A stretch of 64,000 nucleotides of DNA from Pseudomonas viridiflava. Lineage in GTDB: Bacteria > Pseudomonadota > Gammaproteobacteria > Pseudomonadales > Pseudomonadaceae. The notes beneath the pieces are model-generated. The model made no database searches. It saw nothing but the letters and a program-made list of their open reading frames with translations, and had not been told where the DNA came from. The stretch lies in the NCBI RefSeq assembly GCF_003702045.1, contig NZ_RBTP01000076.1:182257-246256 (forward strand), read 5' to 3'. The number at the start of each line of letters is the position of its first letter. Position 1 is the first letter of the stretch. Positions 1 through 9,557 of the stretch are shown piece after piece. Position numbers and translations under genes: made by a program.

Positions 1-60
1 CAGGACGTATCCGCCGAGGACACTCGCGAAAACGACAATGATGCCGATAATTTTAGCCAT
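1..60 (-). CDS. motA: Flagellar motor stator protein MotA (N-terminal fragment)
   Basis: Only the first 20 codons lie in the window, read leftwards from an ATG at 60 to 58. They give MAKIIGIIVVFASVLGGYVL, the hydrophobic first segment typical of the MotA/PomA stator subunit. In the family MotA pairs with MotB in the inner membrane and couples ion flow to flagellar rotation. Position supports the call: in other Pseudomonas, motA reads divergently from an HDOD gene and rhdA, as here. The gene continues beyond base 1. The identification rests on a short stretch plus gene order. Confidence 0.85.
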   Translation of the reverse strand, partial: MAKIIGIIVVFASVLGGYVL

Positions 61-267
61 AGGAGAAAATACTTTACTGAGTCGGGTTCAGGGACAGTCC
101 GGAAGTTCTTGAAACTCTTCTTCTCCTTATCGGCCTAACTGAGCCAGACTATAGGCAGTTCTCGCTAAAAAACCAGTTCGACCCGGAATCGCGGAATCGA
201 AAATGGCTGTTGCGCCCCTGAACGCTGGCAGCCTCCCAGCTCGAAAATCAGCTGTACAGGCCATCGA
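61..267. other. Divergent intergenic region between motA and the HDOD gene
   Basis: These 207 bases should hold the promoters of motA (leftward) and the HDOD gene (rightward). No repeat, strong hairpin or clear sigma-54 or sigma-28 motif was recognised by eye. Short readings across it have no family resemblance. Confidence 0.4.
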
Positions 268-1800
268 ATGCCCACAACGCATGCTCCACATCTGCCGGTT
301 CCAAAGACGCTCGACGCCTGGGTCAGATTACTCGATGGCGTCGACTTGCCAGTGCCTGCAGCCAATCACGACCGCGTCCGCGCAGCACTGAACGACAGTC
401 GCCGCTCACTGCGTGAAATTGCGGAAATGATGCAGGAAAGTCCAGCTCTGGTACTGAGCGTGATGCGCGAAGCCAATCACCACACGCACGGGATCACCGA
501 GCAGGCCGAAAGCCTGGAAATCGCGATCAACCGGCTGGGGCTGGCGCGCACGGAAGTCTTGCTGGGCCGCCTGCCCGCCAAGCCGCCCGAGGAGATTCCA
601 GCGGCGTTCCGGCAACTGATCCTGATCAGCCAACACGCCACACAACAGGCCAGCGGCTTGTTCGCCAGCCGTCTGGCGCGCTTGTGGCAGGACATTCACT
701 TGGGCAGCCTGTTGTTTCTCGCGCCGCTTTGGCCCATCGCCCTCGCCTACCCCAAGCTGCTCGAAGAGCTGGAACTTCGGGTCATTCATAAAGGGCATTC
801 CAGCATTACCGTTGAAAAGGAGCTGTTCGGCGTCAATCTGCTGGAGCTGGGCCTGGCACTGGCCGAATTCTGGCGCCTCCCGGTGTGGGTGACGCGTGGC
901 TATAAACTGCTGCTCGGCGAACGTCGAGAGCTGGTCAAAGTGCTGCGCATCGCGCGTGACGACGACCCTTTGCATCAACAACAGCTGATGGATGCCGACC
1001 CGAACCTGCGCCGCTGGCTGAACCAGCCGGCCAATACCGTATTGCTGGGCAACGGGCTCGCGCTCGCCGCTCAACATGCCTGGGACAGCCCGCACTGTTT
1101 GCGCTGGGAACGTTTGACCAGCCTTTATTTGCAGCAGCCGCTGAGCGAAGTGCAGCAGCAGGCCCATCAAAATGCGGCCAGCAGCGCACGCTCGCATGAT
1201 GAAAAGGACCTGTGGCACCCGGCCGAATCGCTTATCTGGCCTTGGGATGCACGCCGGGTGAGACGCGACAACGAACCTGCACCACCGCCCTCGGCCGACG
1301 CCCTGCAACTCTGGCGCAAGCAATGTGCCGAATTACTGCAGGACCCGACGCCTTTCATCAACGCCATCCACCTGACCACTTCCGCACGCGATGCGTTTGT
1401 CGCCTGTGGTATGCAGAGGGTAATGTTGCTGATGCTGGACAAGACGGGCGCTGTGCTGCGCGTGCATCAGTCTGCCGGATTGCCGCCTGAGGCCGCTTCT
1501 CTGCAACTGTTCCTAAAGGAAAGCACCGTCCTGCAACGGCTTTTGACCCAACCGACTCAATTGCGCATGACGCCCGCCAACATCGCCCAGTTTTCCGCTT
1601 TGCTGCCCGCGCCGCTTAGAAACCTGTTCAGCGGGCAGCACTGGCTGATTCGCTCACTGGGCAGCAATGGCAAAGTCATGATGCTGGTGATCGGCGATCA
1701 GGGCGGCGGTGTTCTGTCAGACATTTCCGTTCAAGCATTCGGAAAAACCGCGCAATGTATTGAGCGGGCGCTGGGCATCTTTAGTCAGCGCAAAGCCTGA
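268..1800 (+). CDS. HDOD domain-containing protein
   Basis: A 510-residue cytoplasmic protein. Residues from about 20 to 220 resemble the HDOD domain, a non-catalytic relative of HD phosphohydrolases used in bacterial signalling. Visible pieces include RRSLREIAEMMQESPALVLS near residue 45 and a stretch around ELFGVNLLELGLALAEFWRLP. The C-terminal third (about 355-510) has no motif I recognise but looks GAF-like in its alternating hydrophobic pattern. It sits between motA and rhdA, the position of PA4955 in P. aeruginosa. The start is the ATG at 268; a second in-frame ATG at 283 is possible. No specific function can be assigned. Confidence 0.85.
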   Translation: MPTTHAPHLPVPKTLDAWVRLLDGVDLPVPAANHDRVRAALNDSRRSLREIAEMMQESPALVLSVMREANHHTHGITEQAESLEIAINRLGLARTEVLLGRLPAKPPEEIPAAFRQLILISQHATQQASGLFASRLARLWQDIHLGSLLFLAPLWPIALAYPKLLEELELRVIHKGHSSITVEKELFGVNLLELGLALAEFWRLPVWVTRGYKLLLGERRELVKVLRIARDDDPLHQQQLMDADPNLRRWLNQPANTVLLGNGLALAAQHAWDSPHCLRWERLTSLYLQQPLSEVQQQAHQNAASSARSHDEKDLWHPAESLIWPWDARRVRRDNEPAPPPSADALQLWRKQCAELLQDPTPFINAIHLTTSARDAFVACGMQRVMLLMLDKTGAVLRVHQSAGLPPEAASLQLFLKESTVLQRLLTQPTQLRMTPANIAQFSALLPAPLRNLFSGQHWLIRSLGSNGKVMMLVIGDQGGGVLSDISVQAFGKTAQCIERALGIFSQRKA

Positions 1801-1845
1801 GGGCTGGCGTACAATTCGCGTCTTTCTTTACATCGGAGGCTGCAA

Positions 1846-2661
1846 ATGTCCGTATTCGCTGGCTTACCGCTGATCATCGAGCCCAACGATCTGCGTGAGC
1901 GCCTTGAAGCCCCGGAACTGATTCTGGTGGACCTGACCAGCAGCGCCCGTTACGAGGCCGGGCATATCCCGAGCGCTCGCTTCGTCGATCCCAAGCGCAC
2001 GCAATGGGGCCAGCCGCCTGCTCCGGGCCTGCTGCCTGCGCACGCCGATCTGGAAAAGCTGTTCGGCGAACTGGGCCATAACCCCGACGCGGTCTATGTT
2101 GTCTATGATGATGAGGGTGGGGGCTGGGCCGGTCGTTTCATCTGGCTGCTGGATGTCATTGGTCATCATCGTTATCACTACCTGGACGGCGGCGTGCTTG
2201 CCTGGGAAGCGCAGTCGTTGCCGCTGACCCAAGACGTTCCGCCAGCGGCAGGCGGCCCGGTGGCCCTTGAGGTGAACCACGAACCGACAGCCACCCGCGA
2301 GTACCTGCAAAGCCGTCTGGGCGCTGCGGACCTGGCGATCTGGGACGCACGCGGCCCGACCGAGTACTCGGGCGAAAAAGTGTTGGCAGCCAAGGCCGGG
2401 CATGTTCCGGGGGCTATCAACTTCGAGTGGACCGCAGGCATGGACAAGACTCGCCACCTGCGCATCCGCAAAGACATGCCGAAGATTCTGAAAGACCTGG
2501 GCATCACCCCGGACAAGGAAGTGATTACCCATTGCCAGACCCATCACCGCTCGGGCTTCACCTACCTAGTGGCCAAAGCGCTGGGCTACCCTAGGGTCAA
2601 GGCGTACGCCGGCTCGTGGGGCGAATGGGGCAATCACCCGGACACACCTGTCGAAAAATGA
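1846..2661 (+). CDS. rhdA: Rhodanese (thiosulfate:cyanide sulfurtransferase)
   Basis: A 271-residue two-domain rhodanese. The N-terminal half is the inactive rhodanese fold and the C-terminal half carries the active-site loop CQTHHR at residues 230-235. That loop and the position of Cys230 match Azotobacter vinelandii RhdA as I remember it. It transfers sulfane sulfur from a donor such as thiosulfate through a persulfide on Cys230. The ATG at 1846 follows a GGAGG-like Shine-Dalgarno, and psd starts 61 bases after the stop. The rhdA-psd order is conserved in Pseudomonas. Confidence 0.95.
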   Translation: MSVFAGLPLIIEPNDLRERLEAPELILVDLTSSARYEAGHIPSARFVDPKRTQWGQPPAPGLLPAHADLEKLFGELGHNPDAVYVVYDDEGGGWAGRFIWLLDVIGHHRYHYLDGGVLAWEAQSLPLTQDVPPAAGGPVALEVNHEPTATREYLQSRLGAADLAIWDARGPTEYSGEKVLAAKAGHVPGAINFEWTAGMDKTRHLRIRKDMPKILKDLGITPDKEVITHCQTHHRSGFTYLVAKALGYPRVKAYAGSWGEWGNHPDTPVEK

Positions 2662-2722
2662 CCACGGCCAGGCTCATCGTTGTGAGCCCCGCCGGCTTCT
2701 CTATCAAGATTCAGGACTCTCA

Positions 2723-3595
2723 ATGAAAGATCGTTTGTTTATTCTCAGTCAGTACCTGCTGCCCCACCACCTGCTGTCGCGCTTGGCTGGCCTGGTTGCC
2801 GAATGCCGCGTGACCTGGTTCAAGAACGCGTTCACCGCCTGGTTCGTTCGCCGCTATCAAGTGGACATGTCGCAGGCGCTGGTCGAAGACCTGACCGCTT
2901 ACGAGCACTTCAACGCCTTCTTCACCCGCGCGCTCAAAGCCGATGCACGTCCACTGGACGCCTCCCCGGGAGCGGTGCTTTCGCCTGCCGACGGCACGAT
3001 CAGCCAGTTGGGCTCGATCGATCACGGTCGTATCTTCCAGGCCAAGGGCCACAGCTTCAGCGTGCTGGAACTGCTGGGCGGCGATCCGAAACTGTCGGCC
3101 CCGTTCATGGGCGGTGAGTTCGCGACCGTCTACCTGTCGCCGAAGGACTATCACCGCGTCCATATGCCACTGGCTGGCACCCTGCGCGAGATGGTCTACG
3201 TTCCAGGCCGAATCTTTTCAGTCAACCAGACCACGGCCGAAAACGTTCCTGAACTGTTCGCCCGCAACGAACGTGTCGTGTGCCTGTTCGATACCGAGCG
3301 AGGCCCGATGGCAGTCGTACTGGTGGGCGCAATGATCGTTGCGTCGGTAGAGACGGTCTGGGCCGGGCTGGTCACGCCACCCAAGCGCGAATTGAAGACG
3401 TTCAGCTACGACGAAGCTGCACGCGCTCCGATCCATTTGGAAAAAGGTGCCGAAATGGGCCGTTTCAAGCTCGGTTCCACGGCCATCGTGCTGTTTGGAC
3501 CTAACCAGGTGAAATGGTCCGAGTCACTGAAAGCCCTCTCCAAGGTTCAGATGGGCCAGGCACTCGGCGTTCCGACACAGCTTTCAGAGGTCTAA
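2723..3595 (+). CDS. psd: Phosphatidylserine decarboxylase proenzyme
   Basis: A 290-residue proenzyme of the usual short bacterial type. It converts phosphatidylserine to phosphatidylethanolamine at the inner membrane. The self-cleavage motif LGST lies at residues 250-253. Cleavage between Gly251 and Ser252 would leave a 39-residue alpha chain carrying the pyruvoyl group. The segment with DYHRVHMPL in the middle is the conserved family block. A small TGGCCTGAGGCCA palindrome directly follows the stop (3596-3608), but it has no T-tract. Confidence 0.97.
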   Translation: MKDRLFILSQYLLPHHLLSRLAGLVAECRVTWFKNAFTAWFVRRYQVDMSQALVEDLTAYEHFNAFFTRALKADARPLDASPGAVLSPADGTISQLGSIDHGRIFQAKGHSFSVLELLGGDPKLSAPFMGGEFATVYLSPKDYHRVHMPLAGTLREMVYVPGRIFSVNQTTAENVPELFARNERVVCLFDTERGPMAVVLVGAMIVASVETVWAGLVTPPKRELKTFSYDEAARAPIHLEKGAEMGRFKLGSTAIVLFGPNQVKWSESLKALSKVQMGQALGVPTQLSEV

Positions 3596-3774
3596 TGGCC
3601 TGAGGCCATAATAGCTGCGCATTAGCCCCGATACTGGTAAAGTCCGGCCATCGGTGCCGTAGGATACGTTGCACTTTCATAGGCACCGGGTTACACATCA
3701 ATGTGCAGGATGTGACCGGTTGCCATGTGAAGGCCGCCGTTCGGGCCAGTGAGTCGTTGGAGTTCGCCTGTCAC

Positions 3775-5559
3775 ATGAGTAATTTGAGCCTTCCTCTGCT
3801 GTTGCGTGCCCCCACGCCAACGCAGTCGAGCCTGTCATTCTGTGAACCCACGCCTCGCGACCTCAAACGCTGGATCTCCCGGCTGCCCAAAGCCAATCTG
3901 GGCGAGATGGCCCGCCAGCTTTATCAAGGGCTGACAGAACTCAACCAACTGATGACCCCCAGCGACAACCGCCTCCAAATGCTGGAGCTGTTGCGTCCCG
4001 AGGTCTATTTTGTCTGCAAGCACCTTGAGCGACATTTCCTCAATCAAGCCATCGTGCTCGACGAGCGTCCGCGCAAGGTCGCCAACCTGTGTCAGGCGTT
4101 GCAGAACCATCTGGCAACCGGCTACAAGCAAGTCATTCAGCACATTGCGCCACGCTACAGCAAGGATCAGAGCACGCTGTTGGCCACCGCACTGCAACGT
4201 GCGCTGCATGGACTTAACGGACCTTTGATTCGTGCCAACCAACTGTATTGTCCCGTTCAGGACGGCCTTTGGCTGGAACTGCATCAGCTCTACCAGATCG
4301 CTCGCCAATTTCAGTTGCACCGCACCTCGGTGGACGAGCCCCTGGCTCATCACGTCAAGACGCTCAGCCCCGAACAGACGTACATCATCGGTTTGATGAT
4401 GGGGTGTTCACGCTGCAATCAGATGCGCCAGTTGAACATCGGCAAGCTGGCCGATGCACTCGAAGCCTGGAGTTCACTGGTAACGCTGGAGTTGCCAGCA
4501 GACGAACAGAGCCTGCTCGCACTGGATCCGACAGCTGACAAACCACCGCTGTACCGCACCCTGTTCACTGACGAGCAGTTGCCTAAGATGCTGGGGATCC
4601 AGCCCTTGGCGCTGGCGAATGCCATCAGTCATTACCTCGCCCTGCCGGACAACCAGCGCGGCCCTACCCAATTGCTCATACCGACCGGCGTCAACACGGA
4701 TCTGTTGCAGCACCTGGCAGCGGCCTGGGGTGATGTGGCCGAGCGCACCTTTCAGCGCACCGTTGGCCAAGGCACGCTGAAGTTGTGCATCGGCATGAGC
4801 GCCCTGCACTATTACGTGGCGGGCCAGAGATCATTCAGCGAACTGCTGCAATTGAACGCAGCCAGCCACATTGCCGACTTTGCGCTCAAGGTGGTCAACG
4901 AGAACGATGATGACCCTTGGTCGTCGGCGTTCGACACTCAGCGCGGCAACACGTCTTCCGTTCTGCTGCCCTATGAGGAAATCGAATACCAGAAAACCGA
5001 TGGCGATGGCGATTCATCGTCCAACGCGCAGCACACCTTTCCGACATTCGACTTGAGCATCGTCAACCACAGCCCTGGCGGTTATTGCCTGGCGTGGCCG
5101 AAGGACGTGCCTCAGCAGTTGCAGGCCGGCGAACTGGTGGGCATTCAGGACGACTCCGGCCAGGGCTGGAGCATTGCGATCGTTCGTTGGGTCAGGCAGG
5201 TACGCAGTGGCGGAACGCAAATGGGCATCGAGCTGATTGCACCCTTTGCCCAGCCTTGCGGGATGCAGTTGATTCGCGAACCCCAGAACAGCCAATACTT
5301 GCGCACCTTAATGCTGCCGGAAGTCAGAGCGATGGACAGGCCCGCGACAGTGCTCGCGCCCCGTCTTCCGTTTCAGGAAAACAGCAAGGTCATGATCAAT
5401 TTCAGTGGCGAAGAGCGACGTGCGACGCTGAGCAATCGCCGCATCAGCAGCGCCAGCTACAACCAGTTCGAGTACCAGATCTACGACGCGCCCAAGGCGG
5501 CGGAAAGCGAAAAGCCCAAGCCGGGTCAGGAGTTCGATTCGTTGTGGGGATCACTGTAG
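3775..5559 (+). CDS. PilZ-like domain protein, probable c-di-GMP-linked regulator
   Basis: A 594-residue protein from the ATG at 3775; an in-frame GTG at 3703 would add 24 residues of unconvincing sequence. Residues 1-400 are helical and unfamiliar. A PilZ-like half follows from about 420, with NHSPGG at 431-436 matching the second PilZ signature (D/N-x-S-x-x-G) and a strand-rich stretch ending MGIELIAP. The arginine pair (RxxxR) that normally precedes it is not visible, so c-di-GMP binding is uncertain. In P. aeruginosa the matching gene PA4958 lies beside fimX. Here serB follows directly on the other strand and fimX is absent. Confidence 0.75.
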   Translation: MSNLSLPLLLRAPTPTQSSLSFCEPTPRDLKRWISRLPKANLGEMARQLYQGLTELNQLMTPSDNRLQMLELLRPEVYFVCKHLERHFLNQAIVLDERPRKVANLCQALQNHLATGYKQVIQHIAPRYSKDQSTLLATALQRALHGLNGPLIRANQLYCPVQDGLWLELHQLYQIARQFQLHRTSVDEPLAHHVKTLSPEQTYIIGLMMGCSRCNQMRQLNIGKLADALEAWSSLVTLELPADEQSLLALDPTADKPPLYRTLFTDEQLPKMLGIQPLALANAISHYLALPDNQRGPTQLLIPTGVNTDLLQHLAAAWGDVAERTFQRTVGQGTLKLCIGMSALHYYVAGQRSFSELLQLNAASHIADFALKVVNENDDDPWSSAFDTQRGNTSSVLLPYEEIEYQKTDGDGDSSSNAQHTFPTFDLSIVNHSPGGYCLAWPKDVPQQLQAGELVGIQDDSGQGWSIAIVRWVRQVRSGGTQMGIELIAPFAQPCGMQLIREPQNSQYLRTLMLPEVRAMDRPATVLAPRLPFQENSKVMINFSGEERRATLSNRRISSASYNQFEYQIYDAPKAAESEKPKPGQEFDSLWGSL

Positions 5560-5601
5560 CCGCCGCAATCGCTTGAACAATCACGGCGGTACTGCACGCG
5601 G

Positions 5602-6816
5602 TCAGCGTTGTGCTTCGCGATCCCGGAAGCCCAACAGATACAGAACCCCGTCCAGACCCAGGGTCGAGATCGCCTGTTTGGCCGACTGCTTCACCAGCGG
5701 CTTGGCGCGGAATGCAACGCCCAGCCCCGCAATCGCCAGCATCGGCAAGTCGTTGGCACCGTCGCCTACTGCAATCGTCTGCTCAAGACTCAGACCTTCC
5801 TTGTGAGCCAGTTCACGCAGCAGATCCGCCTTGCGCTTGGCATCGACGATAGGCTCGACGGCCACGCCCGTGACCTTGCCATCTTCCACTGCCAGCTCGT
5901 TGGCAAACACGTAGTCGATACCCAGTTTGGCCTGCAGCTGCTTGGCAAAATAAGTGAAGCCACCGGACAGAATCGCGGTCTTGTAACCCAGTCGCTTGAG
6001 TTCGGCGAACAGGGTTTCGGCACCTTCGGTCAAGCGCAACGATGCACCGATTTCGTCCAGCACGCTGACGTCTAGCCCCTTGAGCAGAGCCAGACGCTCC
6101 TTGAAGCTGGCGCTGAAATCCAGTTCGCCACGCATGGCTCGTTCAGTGATCTCCGACACCTGCTCCCCGACGCCTGCGGCCTTGGCCAACTCGTCGATGA
6201 CTTCGGCTTCGATCAGGGTCGAGTCCATGTCGAACACGGCCAGCCTGCGGTTACGCCTGAACAGCGAATCCTGCTGAAACGCGATATCGACATTCAGGTC
6301 CTGCGCCACGCTGAGGAACTCGGCCTGCATGGCTTTGAGGTCACCCGGCTCTCCGCGCACGGAAAACTCGATGCAACCCTTGCCTTTATCGGCGGGCGTA
6401 TCGAGGGGCATGCGACCGGACAAGCGATCGATCTGATCGATATTCAAGCCATATTTGGCCGTGATCGAACTCACGCATTGCAATTGCTCGGCGGTCACCT
6501 TGCGGGTCAACAACGTCACGATATGACGCGCCTTGCCCTGGCCTTCGACCCAATGTTGATAATCCTCTTCGGACACCGCCGTGAAGCGCACCTGCTGATC
6601 CAGCTTGTAGGCGGTGAACAGGATGTCCTTGAGGACGGAAGACCCCTGCTCGGTGCCCGGAATTTCGACCAGCATGCCGAATGACAGGGTGTCGTGAATC
6701 ACCGCCTGACCAATATCGAGAATGTTCACGCCACCCTGGGCGAGAACGCCGGTGATGGCCGCAGTAAGACCGGGACGGTCTACGCCAGTGATGTTAATCA
6801 GGACGATTTCGCGCAA
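5602..6816 (-). CDS. serB: Phosphoserine phosphatase
   Basis: A 404-residue enzyme for the last step of serine synthesis, hydrolysing O-phosphoserine. Two N-terminal ACT-like regions cover roughly residues 1-180, starting MREIVLINITGVDRPG. The HAD phosphatase domain follows: DMDST at 196-200 supplies the nucleophile Asp196 and Asp198, and GDGANDLPML near the C-terminus is the magnesium motif. The start is a TTG (6816-6814) preceded by a GGGGGTG purine run; this matches the usual N-terminus of the family. It is convergent with the PilZ-like gene. Confidence 0.95.
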   Translation of the reverse strand: MREIVLINITGVDRPGLTAAITGVLAQGGVNILDIGQAVIHDTLSFGMLVEIPGTEQGSSVLKDILFTAYKLDQQVRFTAVSEEDYQHWVEGQGKARHIVTLLTRKVTAEQLQCVSSITAKYGLNIDQIDRLSGRMPLDTPADKGKGCIEFSVRGEPGDLKAMQAEFLSVAQDLNVDIAFQQDSLFRRNRRLAVFDMDSTLIEAEVIDELAKAAGVGEQVSEITERAMRGELDFSASFKERLALLKGLDVSVLDEIGASLRLTEGAETLFAELKRLGYKTAILSGGFTYFAKQLQAKLGIDYVFANELAVEDGKVTGVAVEPIVDAKRKADLLRELAHKEGLSLEQTIAVGDGANDLPMLAIAGLGVAFRAKPLVKQSAKQAISTLGLDGVLYLLGFRDREAQR

Positions 6817-6946
6817 GGCGCACCCCCGCAGTGGAAAAAAACCGCATTCTAACCACTTTCAGTGACCACCGGGCACAGGCAGCGCTTTGCCGCTACAGGG
6901 CCGGTCGTTATACTGCGCGGCAACTTCTTCGAAAGAGCCGTGCTCT

Positions 6947-8500
6947 GTGAACCGGCCCACGCCCGTTAAAACCGATAATTTCTTCCTGCTCATCTTTCGT
7001 GCCCTGCGTCATCGCCGTGTACCGATTGCTTTGCGCATTGCCAGCCATAACGTGATCCTGGTCGCGTTGGCGCTGGTGATCTACGCCGGTGTCATGGGCC
7101 TGCAGTTCAAGCAGGCCATGCATGAACAGGCTGATGCGCTGGGGCAGGCCATTACGACCCAGACCGCCACCTCGGCCACCGAGCTGTTGGTGTCCAACGA
7201 CATCCTCAGTCTCAATGTGCTGCTGGGCAATCTGGTCAAGAACCCGCTGGTTGCGCACGCCGCCATCTACAGCGTGGATAACCGCATCCTCGCTGAGGCT
7301 GGCCAGCGCCCGAAAAACGGGCTTCTGGGTGAAGCACAGGGTCTGTACGAGATCAAAATCACGTTCCAGGACGTGATGGCGGGCCATCTGCGCATCAGCC
7401 TCGACATGTCGCAGTTCCAGCAGCCCATGACCATCAGCCTGCAAAGCATGGGCATATTGGCAGGGATTCTGCTGGCACTCTCGCTGGCCCTGAGCTTGCG
7501 TCTGGGTCGGCATATTTCCACGCCACTGATGCAGATGCGGATCTGGCTGCGCGACATCGACCCGTACACGCCTGCGACTGATCGCCAGGATGAGATCGGC
7601 GACCTTGCGCGTCAGCTACGCACCTCTTTCGCGCCGCCTGTTCCGGAACCTGAGCCGGTGCCGGAGCCCGAGTACGAAGAAGACGACGGTGAGGACCCGT
7701 ACCTTGAGCCGGAAGAAAAACCGAGCCCGTCTTTCTCTGCGCGCGACACTGCGCCAGTGGCCAAGCCTCGGCTGCCTGCGCCACCGGTGCAGCGTCGCAT
7801 CGTTGCCGAAGAAGATGAAGAAGACGACGGCGATGACCCGTTCGCCGAGTTGCGCAGCACGTCAGAAGACACAGGTGCAGCGCCAAGTGCTCGCACTGTT
7901 GCGGCGCCGGTAGTGTCCCGCGAGCCGCAGCCGAGTGCCGTTCTGGCCGTACAGCTGGGTGCGCAGGACCAATTGCGCCGCCTGCCTCGCGCACGCCTGA
8001 CCGAGTTGCTGCAACGCTACCGTGACTGCCTTGATCAGGCAGCCTCGTTGTACGAGAGCGAGCTGCACACCCTGAACGACGGCAGCACCCTGATGCTGTT
8101 CCACAGCGAGGAAAGCGGCGAAGACTACCTGACCAACGCGATTTGCTGCGGTGAGCTGCTGCGCGCACTGAGTCATGCCTTGCAGATTGAAGTGGCCGAC
8201 AGCGGCATCACCTTGCAACTGCAACTGGGTCTGACATTAGGCGAGGGCCTGAGCGGCCTGAGCCAGATTGATCTGCTGCTGACCGAAACCGCACAGGACG
8301 CATTGGCGCTGTCGCAACACAGCCGCAACCTACTGCTGGTCGAGCGCAAGGTCAACGACGATGCCCTCATCCGCCAGCGTGCCCGCATCCGCCCCATCGC
8401 CAGCCCCGAAGGCGCTTGCTGCGTAGAGCGCCTGATGGAGCCCTACCCGTCCATGCTTGAACGCCAACTGGCGCGCATGCACGAGACGAACAAGGTCTGA
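6947..8500 (+). CDS. Two-TM HAMP protein with degenerate nucleotide-cyclase-like domain
   Basis: The likely start is the GTG at 6947 (517 residues), reading VNRPTPVKTD. It has a TM helix at about 33-51, a periplasmic sensor-like region 52-159, a second TM at about 160-182 and a HAMP-like linker 183-225. A long acidic, proline-rich tether follows at about 230-300 (runs such as EEDDGED and EEDEEDDGDD). Residues 330-500 have the rhythm of a class III cyclase homology domain, but the first strand reads AVLAVQLGA where the metal-binding Asp is expected. Cyclase activity is therefore unlikely. It occupies the position of PA4961, divergent from serB. Function unknown; a membrane sensor role is an inference. 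Confidence 0.8.
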   Translation: MNRPTPVKTDNFFLLIFRALRHRRVPIALRIASHNVILVALALVIYAGVMGLQFKQAMHEQADALGQAITTQTATSATELLVSNDILSLNVLLGNLVKNPLVAHAAIYSVDNRILAEAGQRPKNGLLGEAQGLYEIKITFQDVMAGHLRISLDMSQFQQPMTISLQSMGILAGILLALSLALSLRLGRHISTPLMQMRIWLRDIDPYTPATDRQDEIGDLARQLRTSFAPPVPEPEPVPEPEYEEDDGEDPYLEPEEKPSPSFSARDTAPVAKPRLPAPPVQRRIVAEEDEEDDGDDPFAELRSTSEDTGAAPSARTVAAPVVSREPQPSAVLAVQLGAQDQLRRLPRARLTELLQRYRDCLDQAASLYESELHTLNDGSTLMLFHSEESGEDYLTNAICCGELLRALSHALQIEVADSGITLQLQLGLTLGEGLSGLSQIDLLLTETAQDALALSQHSRNLLLVERKVNDDALIRQRARIRPIASPEGACCVERLMEPYPSMLERQLARMHETNKV

Positions 8501-8546
8501 CAAACGCCAGAGCAGACGCAGAGCGTCCTGAGCGGCGGTGATCTTT

Positions 8547-8572
8547 GTGAGAGCGAGCTTGCTCGCTCCCAC
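8547..8572. repeat. REP-type palindrome
   Basis: The sequence GAGCGAGCTTGCTCGCTC lies within these bases and ends CCCAC. This is the common Pseudomonas REP core. It sits in the convergent gap after the HAMP gene and resembles the inverted pair at 20611-20700. Confidence 0.75.
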
Positions 8573-8636
8573 GGTTTCTTGCCGCGTAGGCCTGCGTCAC
8601 ATTCACAAGTGCCTATCAGTGTCAGAACGACGCCCA

Positions 8637-8669
8637 ACAAAAAGCCCGCATCGCTGCGGGCTTTTTGTT
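8637..8669. terminator. Bidirectional intrinsic terminator
   Basis: A stem GCCCGCA / TGCGGGC with loop TCGC is flanked by AAAAA on the left and TTTTT on the right. It can therefore terminate both the rightward HAMP gene and the leftward lipoprotein gene ending at 8679. Confidence 0.9.
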
Positions 8670-8678
8670 ATCTGAGCG

Positions 8679-9374
8679 TTAGAAGCGGAACACTTCCAGA
8701 TCGGTACGGATTGGCGAAGCCATCGGGATACGAGGCTTGTCGGGCTCTTTGGCGCGGGCCACCGGGGCCTTCTTCGGTTCTTCGAGCGGCTGCCAGGAAA
8801 TCGGTTTGATCGCCGTGCTAACCTGATCGGCCAGACGCTGCAACAGAATGCCTTGCGCCTTCACCTGATCGGACGAGCTACCGGCATGGACCTGCTCAAG
8901 ATGGACCAGTCGGCTGTCACGAACGTGGCCCTTGCGGTCCAGCAAGCGCCACTGCGCATCCAGCACAGCAGGCTGTTTGGCACCGGAGTCCAGACGGGTG
9001 ATCGACAACACCACCTGAACATCAGGCGAGAAGTTGGCAACGGCTGGTGCCAGCACAACGCGCTGACTGTCCAGTTTCCAGGCGATTTGGCGTAACAGCA
9101 ATTGATCAATGTCCGATGACAGATTGCCCGCCCAGCGCCCATCGGGCGAAGCGGTCAGGGTGCCATCAGGCTGTCGTTGCAGAAGGGTTTCGCGTTGCAG
9201 GTAGTCGGCCACCGAAACAGGGCCCAGCAAGACTGCCAGACCACTACTCTGTTTCGGCTGACCAGGCTCACCGCTGTCGAGTTGATAAAGCGCGGTCGGC
9301 TGGTTGACACTGCAACCAGCCAGACCCAGGACGCCAGTCATCAACAGGACAAGGGGAAGGCGTAGAAAATTCAT
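8679..9374 (-). CDS. PqiC/YmbA-family auxiliary lipoprotein
   Basis: A 231-residue lipoprotein. From the ATG at 9374 it has a signal peptide and the lipobox LAGC (Cys about residue 20), so it is probably anchored in the outer membrane. The stretch YQLDSGEPGQ, and LLGPVSVADYLQR soon after, fit the ABC-type transport auxiliary lipoprotein family (DUF330). In E. coli PqiC works with the MCE proteins PqiA and PqiB in lipid transport. No pqiA or pqiB lies beside it here: it is last in the minus-strand block after parC. The exact role is inferred from the family only. Confidence 0.85.
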   Translation of the reverse strand: MNFLRLPLVLLMTGVLGLAGCSVNQPTALYQLDSGEPGQPKQSSGLAVLLGPVSVADYLQRETLLQRQPDGTLTASPDGRWAGNLSSDIDQLLLRQIAWKLDSQRVVLAPAVANFSPDVQVVLSITRLDSGAKQPAVLDAQWRLLDRKGHVRDSRLVHLEQVHAGSSSDQVKAQGILLQRLADQVSTAIKPISWQPLEEPKKAPVARAKEPDKPRIPMASPIRTDLEVFRF

Positions 9375-9557
9375 CGTCCCATCCAGGTGGCTGCCCCACG
9401 GGAAGCCACAGTATAAATAACTTCCAGACCCATGCAGGCACTGCGCCACGCTTGCGCCCCAAGACCCCATATCATCCGTGAATATTCGCCATGACTCCAG
9501 CGATTATGCATCGTACTTCATGGCAAAACGAAGAACACCAGCGTCAGATCAACGTTT

